A DNA stretch of 64,000 nucleotides from Helicobacter muridarum (GTDB lineage: Bacteria > Campylobacterota > Campylobacteria > Campylobacterales > Helicobacteraceae). Position 1 is the stretch's first letter, and the number at the start of each line of letters is the position of its first letter. The stretch covers positions 62,001-126,000 of the forward strand of contig NZ_JRPD02000002.1 of the NCBI RefSeq assembly GCF_000765805.2. The letters run 5' to 3'. Below are positions 45,365 to 55,083 of the stretch, piece by piece. Under the pieces are notes generated by a model. It saw only the letters and a list, made by a program, of their open reading frames with translations, searched no databases and was not told the DNA's origin. A program made the translations under genes and the position numbers.

Positions 45365-47052
45365 GTTTCTCCTTGGTTGTCAATAGATACGAAATAGGTA
45401 AAAATTTTTAATATTATAAATGTAGCGCATAGCAGGACAAAAAGTATCAGGCTATATTTTTTATGTTTAATTATATCTGAAAAATTGGCGATACCAAATT
45501 CTTTGATAGTAAGTAAAAGCAAAACAACTCCACCTATACTACCAGATAATGCTATGAAAAAATATCTTAATTCCCAAATAATTCCATTTGTTATTTCTAC
45601 ATAGCGTATTATTAGTATAAATATGCCAGCTAAAGTAGTTCCTACTAAAAGTGAAATCACAGAAAGTTTTGCTGCTTTTGCTTGTTGTTTGTTAGCATAG
45701 AGCCAAAGAGAAAATATTTTTGCAAGACCAAATGGCAATAGCCCTACCATATAGCCAATAAAAGCATAGCCTACTAGGATTGTGTCCTCTCTTGTAAAGT
45801 TGCCCCTTTCAAAGAGTAACCAAATAATCTCATTTCTAAGCATGAATCCGCCCAGCACACATATTGTGAGAGCGATAGATAGAAACCAGAATGCCATTTT
45901 GAGATTTTGCATTGCTTCTTTGGAATCTCCATTTTTTATTGCCTTTGCTACCATTGGAAAAAGAGTGCTAGAAATGGCTATCGCAAATAAGGCAAGTGGC
46001 AATTGAAATACCCGATTAGCAAAATTTAATATGCTTACACCTCCATCAGAATTTGGCAGTAATGTTACAAGACTAGAATCTATAATAGCAATGATTTGTG
46101 CGCTTGAAGCACCAAGCATAGCTGGTATAAAAGCTTTAAAAAAAAATCTTATATCAGACAATAATCTAAGAATATTTCTTTTTGCTCTGATATACATACT
46201 TTTATCTAAAGAATTTTGTTTTGCGGCAAAATCATCATATTTACCAAAGTAAATTCCAAATGGTTTTTTGTGGATTCTGAATGTAAGGTTGCCTTGTTGT
46301 TTCCATTGTCTTAGTCTCTTAAGTCCAACATATTGTAGTCGCCACATTTTTGAGGCATATAAGGGGTAGAAGTGAACTAGAATTTGACATGCCCCACCAA
46401 TAAGCACGCTATAGCTTAACATATATACAGCCTCTAATAATTCTATTTGCGTGAGTTGAACAAATATCATAGAAAATATCATAGACAGGTTGAGCAATAC
46501 TGTATTGTAGGCATTTACCCAGAAGATATGCTTATATTGTAGCAATGTGCTAAGGTATGTTACAATGAATATTAGGATTAGATACCAAAAGTGTATTTTT
46601 ACAAGCGGTAGGGCTAGGGAGATTCTAGATGAATCATACCCAAGTGCTAGAATCTTAGTGATAAATGGTGCACATAACATCACTAATGTTGTGAGTATAA
46701 AAAGCAAAAATATAAAAATACTAAATATGCTAACGCTAAAAGCTCCCTTATTTTTGGCACTAAGGAAGAATGGTAAAAAGCTTTGCACAAAAGCTCCTTC
46801 GCTGACTACTCGTCTAAACATATTTGGAAACTTAAATGCAATAAAGAAAATATCACTATAAATGCTTGTGCCAAGGATGGAAGCTTGCATGGCATCGCGC
46901 AGAAAACCAAAGATTCTAGATATGAAGATACCGCTTGCATTGGTTAAGAAAAATTTAGTGAGTTTGTTTTTTTTTCTAGGAGGATTTGATCTTTTGGATA
47001 TGGATTTGTTTATATGCTCATAGAGATTGTCTTGCGAATCTTTTTTATACAT
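45361..47052 (-). CDS. murJ: Lipid II flippase MurJ
   Basis: A 563-residue MOP-superfamily protein that moves lipid II across the inner membrane. About 14 hydrophobic spans follow a basic, Lys/Ser-rich N-terminal tail of about 30 residues. SRIFGFLRDAMQASILG is the conserved first-helix motif and MFRRVVSEGAFVQSFLPFF the conserved loop with the essential Arg. A central insertion around residues 225-275 (Trp/Arg/Lys-rich loop) seems longer than usual. The stop overlaps the cysS start. Confidence 0.95.
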   Translation of the reverse strand: MYKKDSQDNLYEHINKSISKRSNPPRKKNKLTKFFLTNASGIFISRIFGFLRDAMQASILGTSIYSDIFFIAFKFPNMFRRVVSEGAFVQSFLPFFLSAKNKGAFSVSIFSIFIFLLFILTTLVMLCAPFITKILALGYDSSRISLALPLVKIHFWYLILIFIVTYLSTLLQYKHIFWVNAYNTVLLNLSMIFSMIFVQLTQIELLEAVYMLSYSVLIGGACQILVHFYPLYASKMWRLQYVGLKRLRQWKQQGNLTFRIHKKPFGIYFGKYDDFAAKQNSLDKSMYIRAKRNILRLLSDIRFFFKAFIPAMLGASSAQIIAIIDSSLVTLLPNSDGGVSILNFANRVFQLPLALFAIAISSTLFPMVAKAIKNGDSKEAMQNLKMAFWFLSIALTICVLGGFMLRNEIIWLLFERGNFTREDTILVGYAFIGYMVGLLPFGLAKIFSLWLYANKQQAKAAKLSVISLLVGTTLAGIFILIIRYVEITNGIIWELRYFFIALSGSIGGVVLLLLTIKEFGIANFSDIIKHKKYSLILFVLLCATFIILKIFTYFVSIDNQGET

Positions 47053-47177
47053 TGAAAATTACACTTTTAACTCAAAAAATGGTAGAATGTTAACAAGGTT
47101 GAATATTAATATCTTTGAAGTTGGCTTTAGAAAAAACTTCATATTTTAGCTTAATTTTTATGTCATTTGGGGTGTTG

Positions 47178-49031
47178 ATGAAATTTTTTTCAACAAAGAA
47201 GATTAGAGGAATCAAAGATTGGACTAGGCAGCTAGCGCAGTTTTGTACAGATTCTGACTTGAGTTTTAATGAATGTAATTTTCACGTGACGGCAGTTCGA
47301 ACATTGCTTAAGAAAGATGACACAGAGCTACCTCAATCTTTTTTTAAAGATGACTATGACCAGACTAAAGAGGAGATATATCAAATCTTTGATGTAGAGG
47401 TTACTCCAAGTGAATATGATTTCTCCAAATTAAGTTTCACATTTAATGGCAGACACATAGAAGCAACGCTTATATTAAAAGAAGGATTCTTAGTTGATGA
47501 TGGTGAGAATTATATTCCCCAATTATCAGATTTCATTATTTCCTCTCTTATACAAAGAAAAGTAATTATCGTAAGTCGCAAGTCTATGAGGTCTCGTATA
47601 GAAAAAATTATTGCTGATAATTTCAATCCTCCTTGCACTATTGTAGAGGAGAGGAGATTTACTTTCTTACGCTCCAAACCATCTAACACACACAAAGGTT
47701 TTACCAATCTCTTAAAAAAGAGATGGTGCAAGGAAAATAAAGAAGATGCTATTTTAGGGGCGTTATATGCTGTTAGTGAAGGTGAGCCTATTGGGTTTTT
47801 CTTGAAAGATCCAATTGTTGTGTCAGGAAGAAACCTAAAAGGTGAATTCATAGATATGAAACAAATTTCCATGAATACTCCACAGCAAACAGATGATAAT
47901 AATGGTAAGGTTTCCAAAGATCATCAGGCAGCTGGAATGCACTTTCGATATAAAGTCCCACCAGAAGCAGGCTCTGGTATAAAAAAAACAGAAGAGGGCG
48001 GGGTTGTCAAATATGAGGCTCAAGATAAGGGGATAGTTCGTCTAGGTGAAACGGATATAAGCCTCATGGATATTGTAACTTTACAACAAGTAAGCGTTAA
48101 GACGGGCTGTATACTTGGCGGATATCTTAAAGGAATAGAAATTGATGTTGATTGTAAGGACAATTCTAAAGATGCGGTGCAAATAGGTGCTATAATAGAA
48201 GCTGAAGTAGTAAATATAAAAGGCAACATAGGAGAAAGAGTTGTTATTCGCAGTAAGCAATTAAATATTAGTGGACAAACTCATCAAAGTGCCTTGATAT
48301 ATGCTGAAGAAGCTAGCATTACCATTCATAAGGGTATATTGCATGGCAATAGTATTGACGTAGATAATTTAGAGGGTGGTAAGATATATGGCAAAAATGT
48401 TAATGTTCTTAATACCCAGGGGGGCAGGATTGTGGGTAGCGATGTTGTAATCTCTAAGATGCATTCCAATAATTCTATTCAATTTAGCAGAAAGCTCCAC
48501 CTAAAGGCTGTGCATGGCAGTGAAAACCAAATAAGCTTTGATATATTTGCTGATAGGCAGCAAAGGCAGATTTTATCTACTATTATTCAGCGAGATGCAT
48601 TATTAAGGAGCAATATTGCAGCTAGGGTAGCACATTGTAAGTCTTTAGCCAATAAGCTACATAAGATTAAGCCAATCATAGAGAATCTAAGACCTCTTAT
48701 AGATCGTAGCAAGAAAGAGGGATTCGAGCTTGAGGCTGGAACTAAGAAGACTTTGGGATTTTATGTAATGTTACTTAGGCAGATTAAAGAGCAAAAAGAC
48801 TATGCCAATAAACTTCAAAAAGTGCTTGTAGAAAATGCACACAAGGGAGAAGATACAGAGAAGCTATTAAACGAAGCAAAAGTTACAACAGAATCGGGTT
48901 GGAAAGATAATAATATTATTGTCCTTACTCGCAGATATCCACCTTCAGAGAAAAGAATCTTTGCTAAAGACTCTGAAATGTTTGATGTGTATATCAATGA
49001 CGATGGAGACCTAGATAAAGATTTGCATTAA
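47178..49031 (+). CDS. FapA/DUF342 family protein
   Basis: A 617-residue cytosolic protein of the FapA (DUF342, formerly flagellar assembly protein A) family. The N-terminal half is a mixed domain. Residues about 300-460 contain repeated short strands (for example VKTGCILGGYLKGIEID, EAEVVNIKGNIGERVVI) that form the right-handed beta-helix of the family. The C-terminal third is coiled coil. I prefer ATG 47178 (GGGG 5 bases upstream); TTG 47115 and ATG 47160 are upstream alternatives. An A8 run in the codons around 47981 is a possible slippage site. In Vibrio a homologue affects flagellar regulation by glucose; here the role is unknown. Confidence 0.8.
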   Translation: MKFFSTKKIRGIKDWTRQLAQFCTDSDLSFNECNFHVTAVRTLLKKDDTELPQSFFKDDYDQTKEEIYQIFDVEVTPSEYDFSKLSFTFNGRHIEATLILKEGFLVDDGENYIPQLSDFIISSLIQRKVIIVSRKSMRSRIEKIIADNFNPPCTIVEERRFTFLRSKPSNTHKGFTNLLKKRWCKENKEDAILGALYAVSEGEPIGFFLKDPIVVSGRNLKGEFIDMKQISMNTPQQTDDNNGKVSKDHQAAGMHFRYKVPPEAGSGIKKTEEGGVVKYEAQDKGIVRLGETDISLMDIVTLQQVSVKTGCILGGYLKGIEIDVDCKDNSKDAVQIGAIIEAEVVNIKGNIGERVVIRSKQLNISGQTHQSALIYAEEASITIHKGILHGNSIDVDNLEGGKIYGKNVNVLNTQGGRIVGSDVVISKMHSNNSIQFSRKLHLKAVHGSENQISFDIFADRQQRQILSTIIQRDALLRSNIAARVAHCKSLANKLHKIKPIIENLRPLIDRSKKEGFELEAGTKKTLGFYVMLLRQIKEQKDYANKLQKVLVENAHKGEDTEKLLNEAKVTTESGWKDNNIIVLTRRYPPSEKRIFAKDSEMFDVYINDDGDLDKDLH

Positions 49032-49061
49032 CTCTAAACTCTAGTAAGATGTATATTTTAT

Positions 49062-49067
49062 TATAAT
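49062..49067 (+). promoter_or_regulatory. Minus-10 box TATAAT before the GspF-like gene
   Basis: TATAAT in the 63-base gap between fapA and the GspF-like gene, 27 bases before the start codon. It allows expression of the latter separate from fapA. Confidence 0.45.
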
Positions 49068-49094
49068 ACTTAGCAGTATGTTAAAGAATAGGAC

Positions 49095-50132
49095 ATGAAA
49101 TCCAATTTTATTAGTCGCATAACAGAGCTAGAGACAATATTTTGGCAGTTAGGTTTTGGTTATGATTCTGGTATTGGTTTGTTAGACCTCTTAGAATCTA
49201 TTAAAAGCAATCTTATCCATGAAGAAAATATTGCTTTTGTGGATAGTATGCAAGTTGCCTTGGATAAAGGTAACCCTCTCACAAGCGCGATAGATGAGCA
49301 TAGAAAGCTTTGTGGAGACTTGGTTGTAGCACTATTTCATATTGCGGAAAAAAGCGGAAAAATGCAAGAAATGTGCCAGCTATGTGCTAAAGAGATACAA
49401 CAACAAGGTGAGTTTTATCGCGCGGTTTTTAAATCCCTAATATATCCATGCTTTTTGATAATCTCCACATTTTTGGTATTCATGACTGTTTCCTTGTTTG
49501 TAATTCCTCAATTCGCTTCAATCTATAAAGATATGGGTGCGACATTAGGGCTTAGTTCTCGCATGGTTATATACATTGGAGAAGCTGTGTCACTTTATTA
49601 TGTCCAGATATTAATTTTTATCTTGCTTATAATTGGCATAGCTTGGAGTTTTCTTAGTCGCAAGTTAATTAGAGATAGGTTAGTACTTAATTGTCCCATT
49701 TTGCGCGATATTATCAAAGATTATGAGTTATATCGATATTTTTTAGGATTGCACTATTTTTTAAAAAGTCAAGTTCCATTTGATGAGAGTTTGAGCATTT
49801 GTAACAAATTGGTAGGAAACATTATATTAAGACATGAAATATCATTTGTGTTAGATTCTGTTAATAGTGGCATACCATTTAGCCAATCTTTGCACGATTC
49901 TCAGGTTGGTATTGCTAATATGGGTCTAATACAGAGTGCAGAAAAAAGCGGAAAGTTACACAAGGCATTAGAGCTTAATGCAGAATTTTATAAGAAGAGA
50001 TATAACAATGCCCTGGAATATATTTCCATATTAATAGAACCTGTTGCAATAATGCTAATTGGGATATTTGTAGCTTGGATTGCCTTTGCCATTATTAGTC
50101 CTATGTGGGGGCTACTTGATGTGGTGGGCTAA
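49095..50132 (+). CDS. Type II secretion/type IV pilus platform protein, GspF/PilC/CtsF family
   Basis: A 345-residue inner-membrane platform protein. Two homologous T2SSF domains are visible (about residues 17-130 and 215-335), each followed by hydrophobic spans; strong spans are near 118-142, 165-186 and 315-338. The repeated AEKSGKM and AEKSGKLHKALEL are family signatures in the two halves. In Campylobacter the homologue CtsF is needed for natural transformation; H. pylori, which uses ComB, lacks it. It stands alone here; PilM/N/O-like genes are at 12-14 kb. Its ATPase and secretin partners are not in the window. Confidence 0.85.
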   Translation: MKSNFISRITELETIFWQLGFGYDSGIGLLDLLESIKSNLIHEENIAFVDSMQVALDKGNPLTSAIDEHRKLCGDLVVALFHIAEKSGKMQEMCQLCAKEIQQQGEFYRAVFKSLIYPCFLIISTFLVFMTVSLFVIPQFASIYKDMGATLGLSSRMVIYIGEAVSLYYVQILIFILLIIGIAWSFLSRKLIRDRLVLNCPILRDIIKDYELYRYFLGLHYFLKSQVPFDESLSICNKLVGNIILRHEISFVLDSVNSGIPFSQSLHDSQVGIANMGLIQSAEKSGKLHKALELNAEFYKKRYNNALEYISILIEPVAIMLIGIFVAWIAFAIISPMWGLLDVVG

Positions 50133-50245
50133 ATTTTTGTTTTATATTTATATTACATCTTATAGTTTTTAGTTCAGACTTGCTTTCAATATATATTGCA
50201 ACTTTTCAAGATAACTATTCAAATTGTGCTATTAAGTTTACAATT

Positions 50246-50261
50246 GGAATCAATTTTGCTT
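50246..50261 (+). promoter_or_regulatory. Sigma-54 promoter of flgE
   Basis: TTGGAATCAATTTTGCTT has GG at 50246-50247 and GC at 50258-50259, 10 bases apart. It lies about 35 bases upstream of the flgE start. H. pylori flgE is also sigma-54 dependent. Confidence 0.8.
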
Positions 50262-50293
50262 CTACCACTCAAACTATACTCTAAAGGATTTGT

Positions 50294-52450
50294 ATGCTAA
50301 AGTCATTATGGTCAGGTGTTAGCGGGTTGCAAGCTCATCAAGTTGCATTAGATGTTGAGAGCAACAACATAGCCAATGTTAATACAGTTGGCTTTAAATA
50401 TTCTCGTGCATCTTTTGTAGATATGTTGTCACAGGTCAAACAGATAGCTACTTCCCCCTATAAAAATGGACTAGGAGGTCAAAATGATTTTTCAGTTGGT
50501 ATGGGTGTTGGAATCAATGCCACTACAAAAGTATTTTCACAGGGGAACACACAAAACACAGATGTAAAAACAGACTTAGCTATTGAGGGTGATGGATTTT
50601 TTATCATTAGTAGGGATAGAGGTGAAACGAAAAACTACACTAGAGATGGCGAATTTTTGTTTGATGCTAAAGGGAATTTAGTAACAAACGGCGGATTTGT
50701 TGTGCAGGGTTGGAATAGACCCCCGATAGACCAAGGTGCTGGTTCTACGATGACAGAGAACGAGTTTTTCAAGGTTGATAACACTGGTCCTCTTGAGAGC
50801 ATTCAAGTAGATCCTGGTATGGTTATGCCTGCTCGCCCTACAAGTAAGGTTATTTTAAGGGCAAATTTGAGTGCAGGACGACATGTAGATGATGTTGTAA
50901 ATGTTTCTGCATTAGATTCTACTACGTATACTGCAGCAGACGGGATTAGCCCTAAATATGATTCAAAGGGCAATCTTACTCAATTGGGAGAAGACTTTGG
51001 GGCATTGTTTAATGCTGATGGAGATTCCTTTGCCATTGGTGAAAATCAAGGATTTTGGATGAGCTATAGAACATCTAGGCTTACCAATAATGTAGTAGCT
51101 ACTAAGGAGCCAAGTGTAGTTTTTATAAATGGGCAAAAAGTTAGCTTTACAAACGATTCTGCTCTTTCTGGAACCAGCACAATATCTGCTGCAGTATCAG
51201 CAATCAATGCAGTAAGGGATAAAACCGGTATTGAAGCTTATGTTGATAATGGACAATTAAGGCTTGAGAATCGAAATGAAATGGACGGTGATGTTAATAC
51301 AAAAAACGTTGTTATTACCAAAAGCGGCACAGGAGCATTTTCCAACTTTGTAGAGGGTGATAAGGATATTACAGCATTTAGATATCGCTATACAAAGTCA
51401 AATGATCCAGATTCTACAACAGGGCAATTTAAAACCACAGAGGATTTACGTGCGTTAATGCAATATGATGCCAACATGATTAAAACGCCTGGTGTCCCAT
51501 ACAAAGATAGCACAGCAACAGTTAGCGTAACTCTTAATCGATATGGTATGTTTGAGATTCAAAATAAAGACAATGATGATGGCACAACTGATAATCTTCA
51601 AATAACTGCTAGTGCATACAGTTCTGGGCAGGTTTCCACTAACATTCTACTAAGAGATACTATGAGGGCGTTAAATACGGCATCGCTTATTGAGGGTGGG
51701 GCCAGTGTAGCTAGCGGCAAGCTAACACATGCCAGGCATGCTACTAGTGTAGATTTATTTGATAGTTTGGGAAGTAAACATACTATTCGTTTTGAATTTA
51801 CAAAAAGTGGTGGCAAGGAATGGACATTTAGGGCTATTGTTCCAGAGCCAGCACAATTTGTTGGAGGTAGCCCGGACAATCCAAATATTCTTGAGGGCGG
51901 CAGAGTTTCTTTTAACAATGATGGAAGTTTAGCGGGCATGAATCCTCCTATGCTGCAATTTGATCCTAAGAATGGCTCTGAAGCCCCGCAAAGAATTGAA
52001 CTTAATTTTGGTAAGAATCAAACCTTTGATGGGCTAACTAGTGTGGATAAACGTTCCGAAACATATAATATTGGACAGAATGGCTATAATGCAGGCGATT
52101 TGATGGACGTTAGATTTGATTCTAATGGCTCATTACTTGGTGCATTTAGCAATGGCAAAACATTGGCTTTAGCTCAAGTGGCACTTGCTAGCTTCTCTAA
52201 TAGCTCTGGGTTACAAGCAGAGGGCAATAATATATTTTCTGAAACAGGCAATAGCGGAGAACCAATTGTTGGTGCAGCAAATACAGGTCGCAGGGGTGGA
52301 GTTAGCGGCTCTAAACTTGAGATGAGTAATGTGGATTTGAGTAGGGCTTTGACACAATTAATTGTAGTGCAAAGAGGCTTTCAGGCAAACTCAAAGGCTA
52401 TTACAACATCTGATCAAATTCTAAATACATTATTAAGCTTGAAGCAGTAG
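50294..52450 (+). CDS. flgE: Flagellar hook protein FlgE
   Basis: Structural subunit of the flagellar hook. The N-terminal D0 helix LWSGVSGLQAHQVALDVESN with NNIANVNTVGFKYSR, and the C-terminal SNVDLSRALTQLIVVQRGFQANSKAITTSDQ, are diagnostic. At 718 residues it equals the H. pylori hook protein in length. AAAGGA precedes the ATG. A sigma-54 promoter lies upstream and a small conserved gene follows after 14 bases. Confidence 0.97.
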   Translation: MLKSLWSGVSGLQAHQVALDVESNNIANVNTVGFKYSRASFVDMLSQVKQIATSPYKNGLGGQNDFSVGMGVGINATTKVFSQGNTQNTDVKTDLAIEGDGFFIISRDRGETKNYTRDGEFLFDAKGNLVTNGGFVVQGWNRPPIDQGAGSTMTENEFFKVDNTGPLESIQVDPGMVMPARPTSKVILRANLSAGRHVDDVVNVSALDSTTYTAADGISPKYDSKGNLTQLGEDFGALFNADGDSFAIGENQGFWMSYRTSRLTNNVVATKEPSVVFINGQKVSFTNDSALSGTSTISAAVSAINAVRDKTGIEAYVDNGQLRLENRNEMDGDVNTKNVVITKSGTGAFSNFVEGDKDITAFRYRYTKSNDPDSTTGQFKTTEDLRALMQYDANMIKTPGVPYKDSTATVSVTLNRYGMFEIQNKDNDDGTTDNLQITASAYSSGQVSTNILLRDTMRALNTASLIEGGASVASGKLTHARHATSVDLFDSLGSKHTIRFEFTKSGGKEWTFRAIVPEPAQFVGGSPDNPNILEGGRVSFNNDGSLAGMNPPMLQFDPKNGSEAPQRIELNFGKNQTFDGLTSVDKRSETYNIGQNGYNAGDLMDVRFDSNGSLLGAFSNGKTLALAQVALASFSNSSGLQAEGNNIFSETGNSGEPIVGAANTGRRGGVSGSKLEMSNVDLSRALTQLIVVQRGFQANSKAITTSDQILNTLLSLKQ

Positions 52451-52464
52451 ATAGGGAGTAGAAT

Positions 52465-52875
52465 ATGGATATTGTTTTGGCAATGCTAGCAAGTAGTGCG
52501 GCAGAAAAAATCGAAGAGAGAAAGTGGGCTAAGTTCCCATATAACATACAAAAGAGTCTTGAATTTACCCAAGTGGAGCAAAATTTTGCCCTATATCGTT
52601 ATCTTGTAAACAATGCTATACGTTATCCAAGGGAATGGCTAGACAATGGATATGTGGCAAGTGTTGTGGCCAGCATAGTAATATGTAGCCAAGATGTAAG
52701 TCTAAAGAATATAAATATACTACATAAGACAGATGGATTGAGTGAGACTACTATATTTAGCGAAGTTGAGAAGACATTATATAGGGCTAGGTATGATTTC
52801 CCTAATACATCTTCAAACATAGAGCTAAAGATTCCCATTGAGTGGAAAAGCATGAAGACATTTAAGCAAACTTGA
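52465..52875 (+). CDS. Hypothetical protein downstream of flgE
   Basis: A 136-residue protein of unknown function, 14 bases after flgE and so probably in its sigma-54 transcript. There is no signal peptide and no obvious membrane span; an Ala/Ser-rich start is followed by a helical, charged region. The C-terminal half (VSLKNINILHKTDGLSETTIFSEVEKTLYRARYDFP, then IELKIPIEW) has the strand-helix-strand layout of TonB C-terminal domains, but without a membrane anchor. That comparison is a guess. H. pylori also has a small gene after flgE. Confidence 0.65.
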   Translation: MDIVLAMLASSAAEKIEERKWAKFPYNIQKSLEFTQVEQNFALYRYLVNNAIRYPREWLDNGYVASVVASIVICSQDVSLKNINILHKTDGLSETTIFSEVEKTLYRARYDFPNTSSNIELKIPIEWKSMKTFKQT

Positions 52876-52991
52876 AGATAGCTTATTCTTATTTTAATTG
52901 TATCTTGTAGTGCGTTTTCTCCATTGAATATTACATTCTGTGTTGATTGAATAATCTCTGATATATACTGATTATTGTATTATTGGGCTTG

Positions 52992-53972
52992 TTAATGGTT
53001 TAAAATCTTTGCTACTTCTTTGGTATGGTAGCTAATTATGATGTCTGCTCCTGCACGCTTGAAGCCTAAAAGAGTTTCTAGCATTGCTTTTTCATAATCA
53101 ATTACTCCTAGCTTTTTACCTGCCTGTAAGATGGCGTATTCTCCGCTCACATTGTAGGCTGCTATTGGCAATAGACTTTTTTCTCTGATATCCCGAATTA
53201 TGTCCATATATGCTAAAGCTGGTTTTACCATTAAAATGTCAGCCCCCTCTTCCTCATCATTAAGACTTTCAAGAATTGCTTCTCTACGGTTACATGGATC
53301 TTGCTGATAACTTTTTCTATCTCCAAAACTAGGTGTGCTTTGAGCTACTTCGCGAAATGGACCATAATATGCACTAGCAAATTTAGTGGAATAACTCATT
53401 ATAGGGATATGGGCAAATCCATTAGAATCTAAGGTTTTTCGCATTGTAAATACTTGTCCGTCCATCATGGCACTTGGTGCTAGCATATCTGCTCCACTTT
53501 GTGCTAATACTAGACTTTGTTTGGAAAGTATTTGTAATGTATAATCATTGTGAACAGTATTTAGATTTGTATCTATAATTCCACAATGCCCATGATCCGT
53601 ATATTCACAAAAACACACATCGGCACTAATAAACATTTTTGGAAATTCACCTTTAATCTTTCTAATGCTTCTTGGGATAATACTGTCTTCATTATATGAC
53701 TCGCTCCCTTTTGAATCTTTCTTATTATTATTTGGAATTCCAAACAATAAAACATGAAAGATACCAAGTTTTTGTAGTTCCTCGCATTCTCTTAAGATAT
53801 TATCTAGCCCCATTTGAAATACACCGGGCATAGATTTCATTTCATTTTTAGCTTCTCTTTCTTCTACTATGAAAAGCGGGTATATGAAGTCTTGTATGTT
53901 TAAGTGATTTTCCCTCAACATATCTCTGGTTACTTTGTTCATACGAGTGCGTCTTTTGCGTTTAAATAACAT
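52992..53972 (-). CDS. hemB: Delta-aminolevulinic acid dehydratase (porphobilinogen synthase)
   Basis: Condenses two 5-aminolevulinates to porphobilinogen in haem synthesis. It is the zinc type: C120, C122 and C130 in [17 protein letters not shown]. The Schiff-base lysines are K197 ([15 protein letters not shown]) and K250 ([10 protein letters not shown]). [10 protein letters not shown] is also conserved. At 326 residues it is normal. GGGAGGA precedes the ATG. It is monocistronic here; hemC is 28 kb away. Confidence 0.97.
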   Translation of the reverse strand: MLFKRKRRTRMNKVTRDMLRENHLNIQDFIYPLFIVEEREAKNEMKSMPGVFQMGLDNILRECEELQKLGIFHVLLFGIPNNNKKDSKGSESYNEDSIIPRSIRKIKGEFPKMFISADVCFCEYTDHGHCGIIDTNLNTVHNDYTLQILSKQSLVLAQSGADMLAPSAMMDGQVFTMRKTLDSNGFAHIPIMSYSTKFASAYYGPFREVAQSTPSFGDRKSYQQDPCNRREAILESLNDEEEGADILMVKPALAYMDIIRDIREKSLLPIAAYNVSGEYAILQAGKKLGVIDYEKAMLETLLGFKRAGADIIISYHTKEVAKILNH

Positions 53973-54168
53973 AGAATCCTCCCTTTTATTTGTATTGACT
54001 TAATAAACCTTGCGACATAGCAATATTGTCACTGTCTTGTTTGCAATTTAGTAGTTTATATCTTATTTGGTTTGTAAATTTAGACTAAAGCAAAGTTTAA
54101 GCATGTCTATACCACTTGATTATTATTAGTATTTCATATTGAGTTTAGATATTTTTAAGTTTCTATTT

Positions 54169-54960
54169 CTATAAAAACTCGTTATACGCATCGCAAGCAT
54201 CAGAATTTCCTAAGTCGCATGATTTGCTATATAACTCCTTTGCTTTTCTTAGATTTAGTTCCACTCCTATTCCTGTGCGATATGTTTCAGCTAGCTCATA
54301 ACAAGCATCAGCATTTTTAAAATCACATGATCGCTTAAGTAATGCAAAGCCTTGCTTTGAATCCTTTTTTATTCCTTTGCCCGTTTTGTGTAGCTGCCAA
54401 GCTTCAATGCATGCTGTTGCATTATCTCCATTGCAAGCTATTTGTCTTGCATTAAGTGCTTTTTGACGTTGGTTATGTATGAGAAATATACTTGCATATG
54501 TGCGACATACTTCTGTGCTATTTAGATTGCATTGGGTTGAATGTTTATCAGCAAAAGCTAGTGCTTGCTGACAGGCTATTTTGTCATTATTAGTGCATCT
54601 TGTTATCATATGTTTAAGCTCATCACTAACAGTATATGAGGGTTGATTTGCTTTGGATTGTTTTATTGTTGGGTTCTGCATTGTTTTAGAATCTTGAACT
54701 CCACGAATCTCATATACATTTAATACATCAAGATTTTCCCAGCTTTTTGGTTTTTTTGGCTGTGTGGTGGTTGAGGAAACAGTAGAATCTGGACCAATGC
54801 GAATAACCTCCACAGAATCTTGGACTGAATTTTGTTCAGCATGAGATATAGATATAAATAATATGGTAACAACCTTAAGCCATATTTTAAGGTTGTGGAA
54901 TTTGATATATTGTAGGAAGCATATTATTTGTATAATAAATCTGTGGTAAATATTATGCAA
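54169..54960 (-). CDS. Secreted Sel1-repeat (Hcp-like) protein
   Basis: A 263-residue protein with C-terminal Sel1-like repeats carrying the cysteine pairs typical of Helicobacter cysteine-rich proteins: ACYELAETYRTGIGVELNLRKA, then LYSKSCDLGNSDACDAYNEFL. Cys spacing (about 7-8 residues) suits a disulfide in each repeat. Export is suggested by a hydrophobic segment VVTILFISISHA (about residues 29-41), unusually far from the start. TTG 54960 is used as start because AGGGGG lies 6 bases upstream; no in-frame ATG gives a shorter leader. The Ser/Thr/Pro-rich segment 45-110 is a linker. Hcp proteins are secreted or periplasmic; function here is unknown. Confidence 0.75.
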   Translation of the reverse strand: MHNIYHRFIIQIICFLQYIKFHNLKIWLKVVTILFISISHAEQNSVQDSVEVIRIGPDSTVSSTTTQPKKPKSWENLDVLNVYEIRGVQDSKTMQNPTIKQSKANQPSYTVSDELKHMITRCTNNDKIACQQALAFADKHSTQCNLNSTEVCRTYASIFLIHNQRQKALNARQIACNGDNATACIEAWQLHKTGKGIKKDSKQGFALLKRSCDFKNADACYELAETYRTGIGVELNLRKAKELYSKSCDLGNSDACDAYNEFL

Positions 54961-55083
54961 GCTAGCCCCCTTTTGTGGCTTGATGAAAATTACATAAAGG
55001 TCTTTATTCTAGCATAAAAAGCTTAGTAATTTTTGTTAATCTTGTAGACTTAAATATTGATAGTTTAATTGCAAGGAAGCGTT

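Noticed and set aside
47981-47988. A8 run inside the FapA-family gene as a phase-variation switch
   Set aside because: A runs of eight are common in this AT-rich sequence and there is no other sign of switching; mentioned only within the gene entry.
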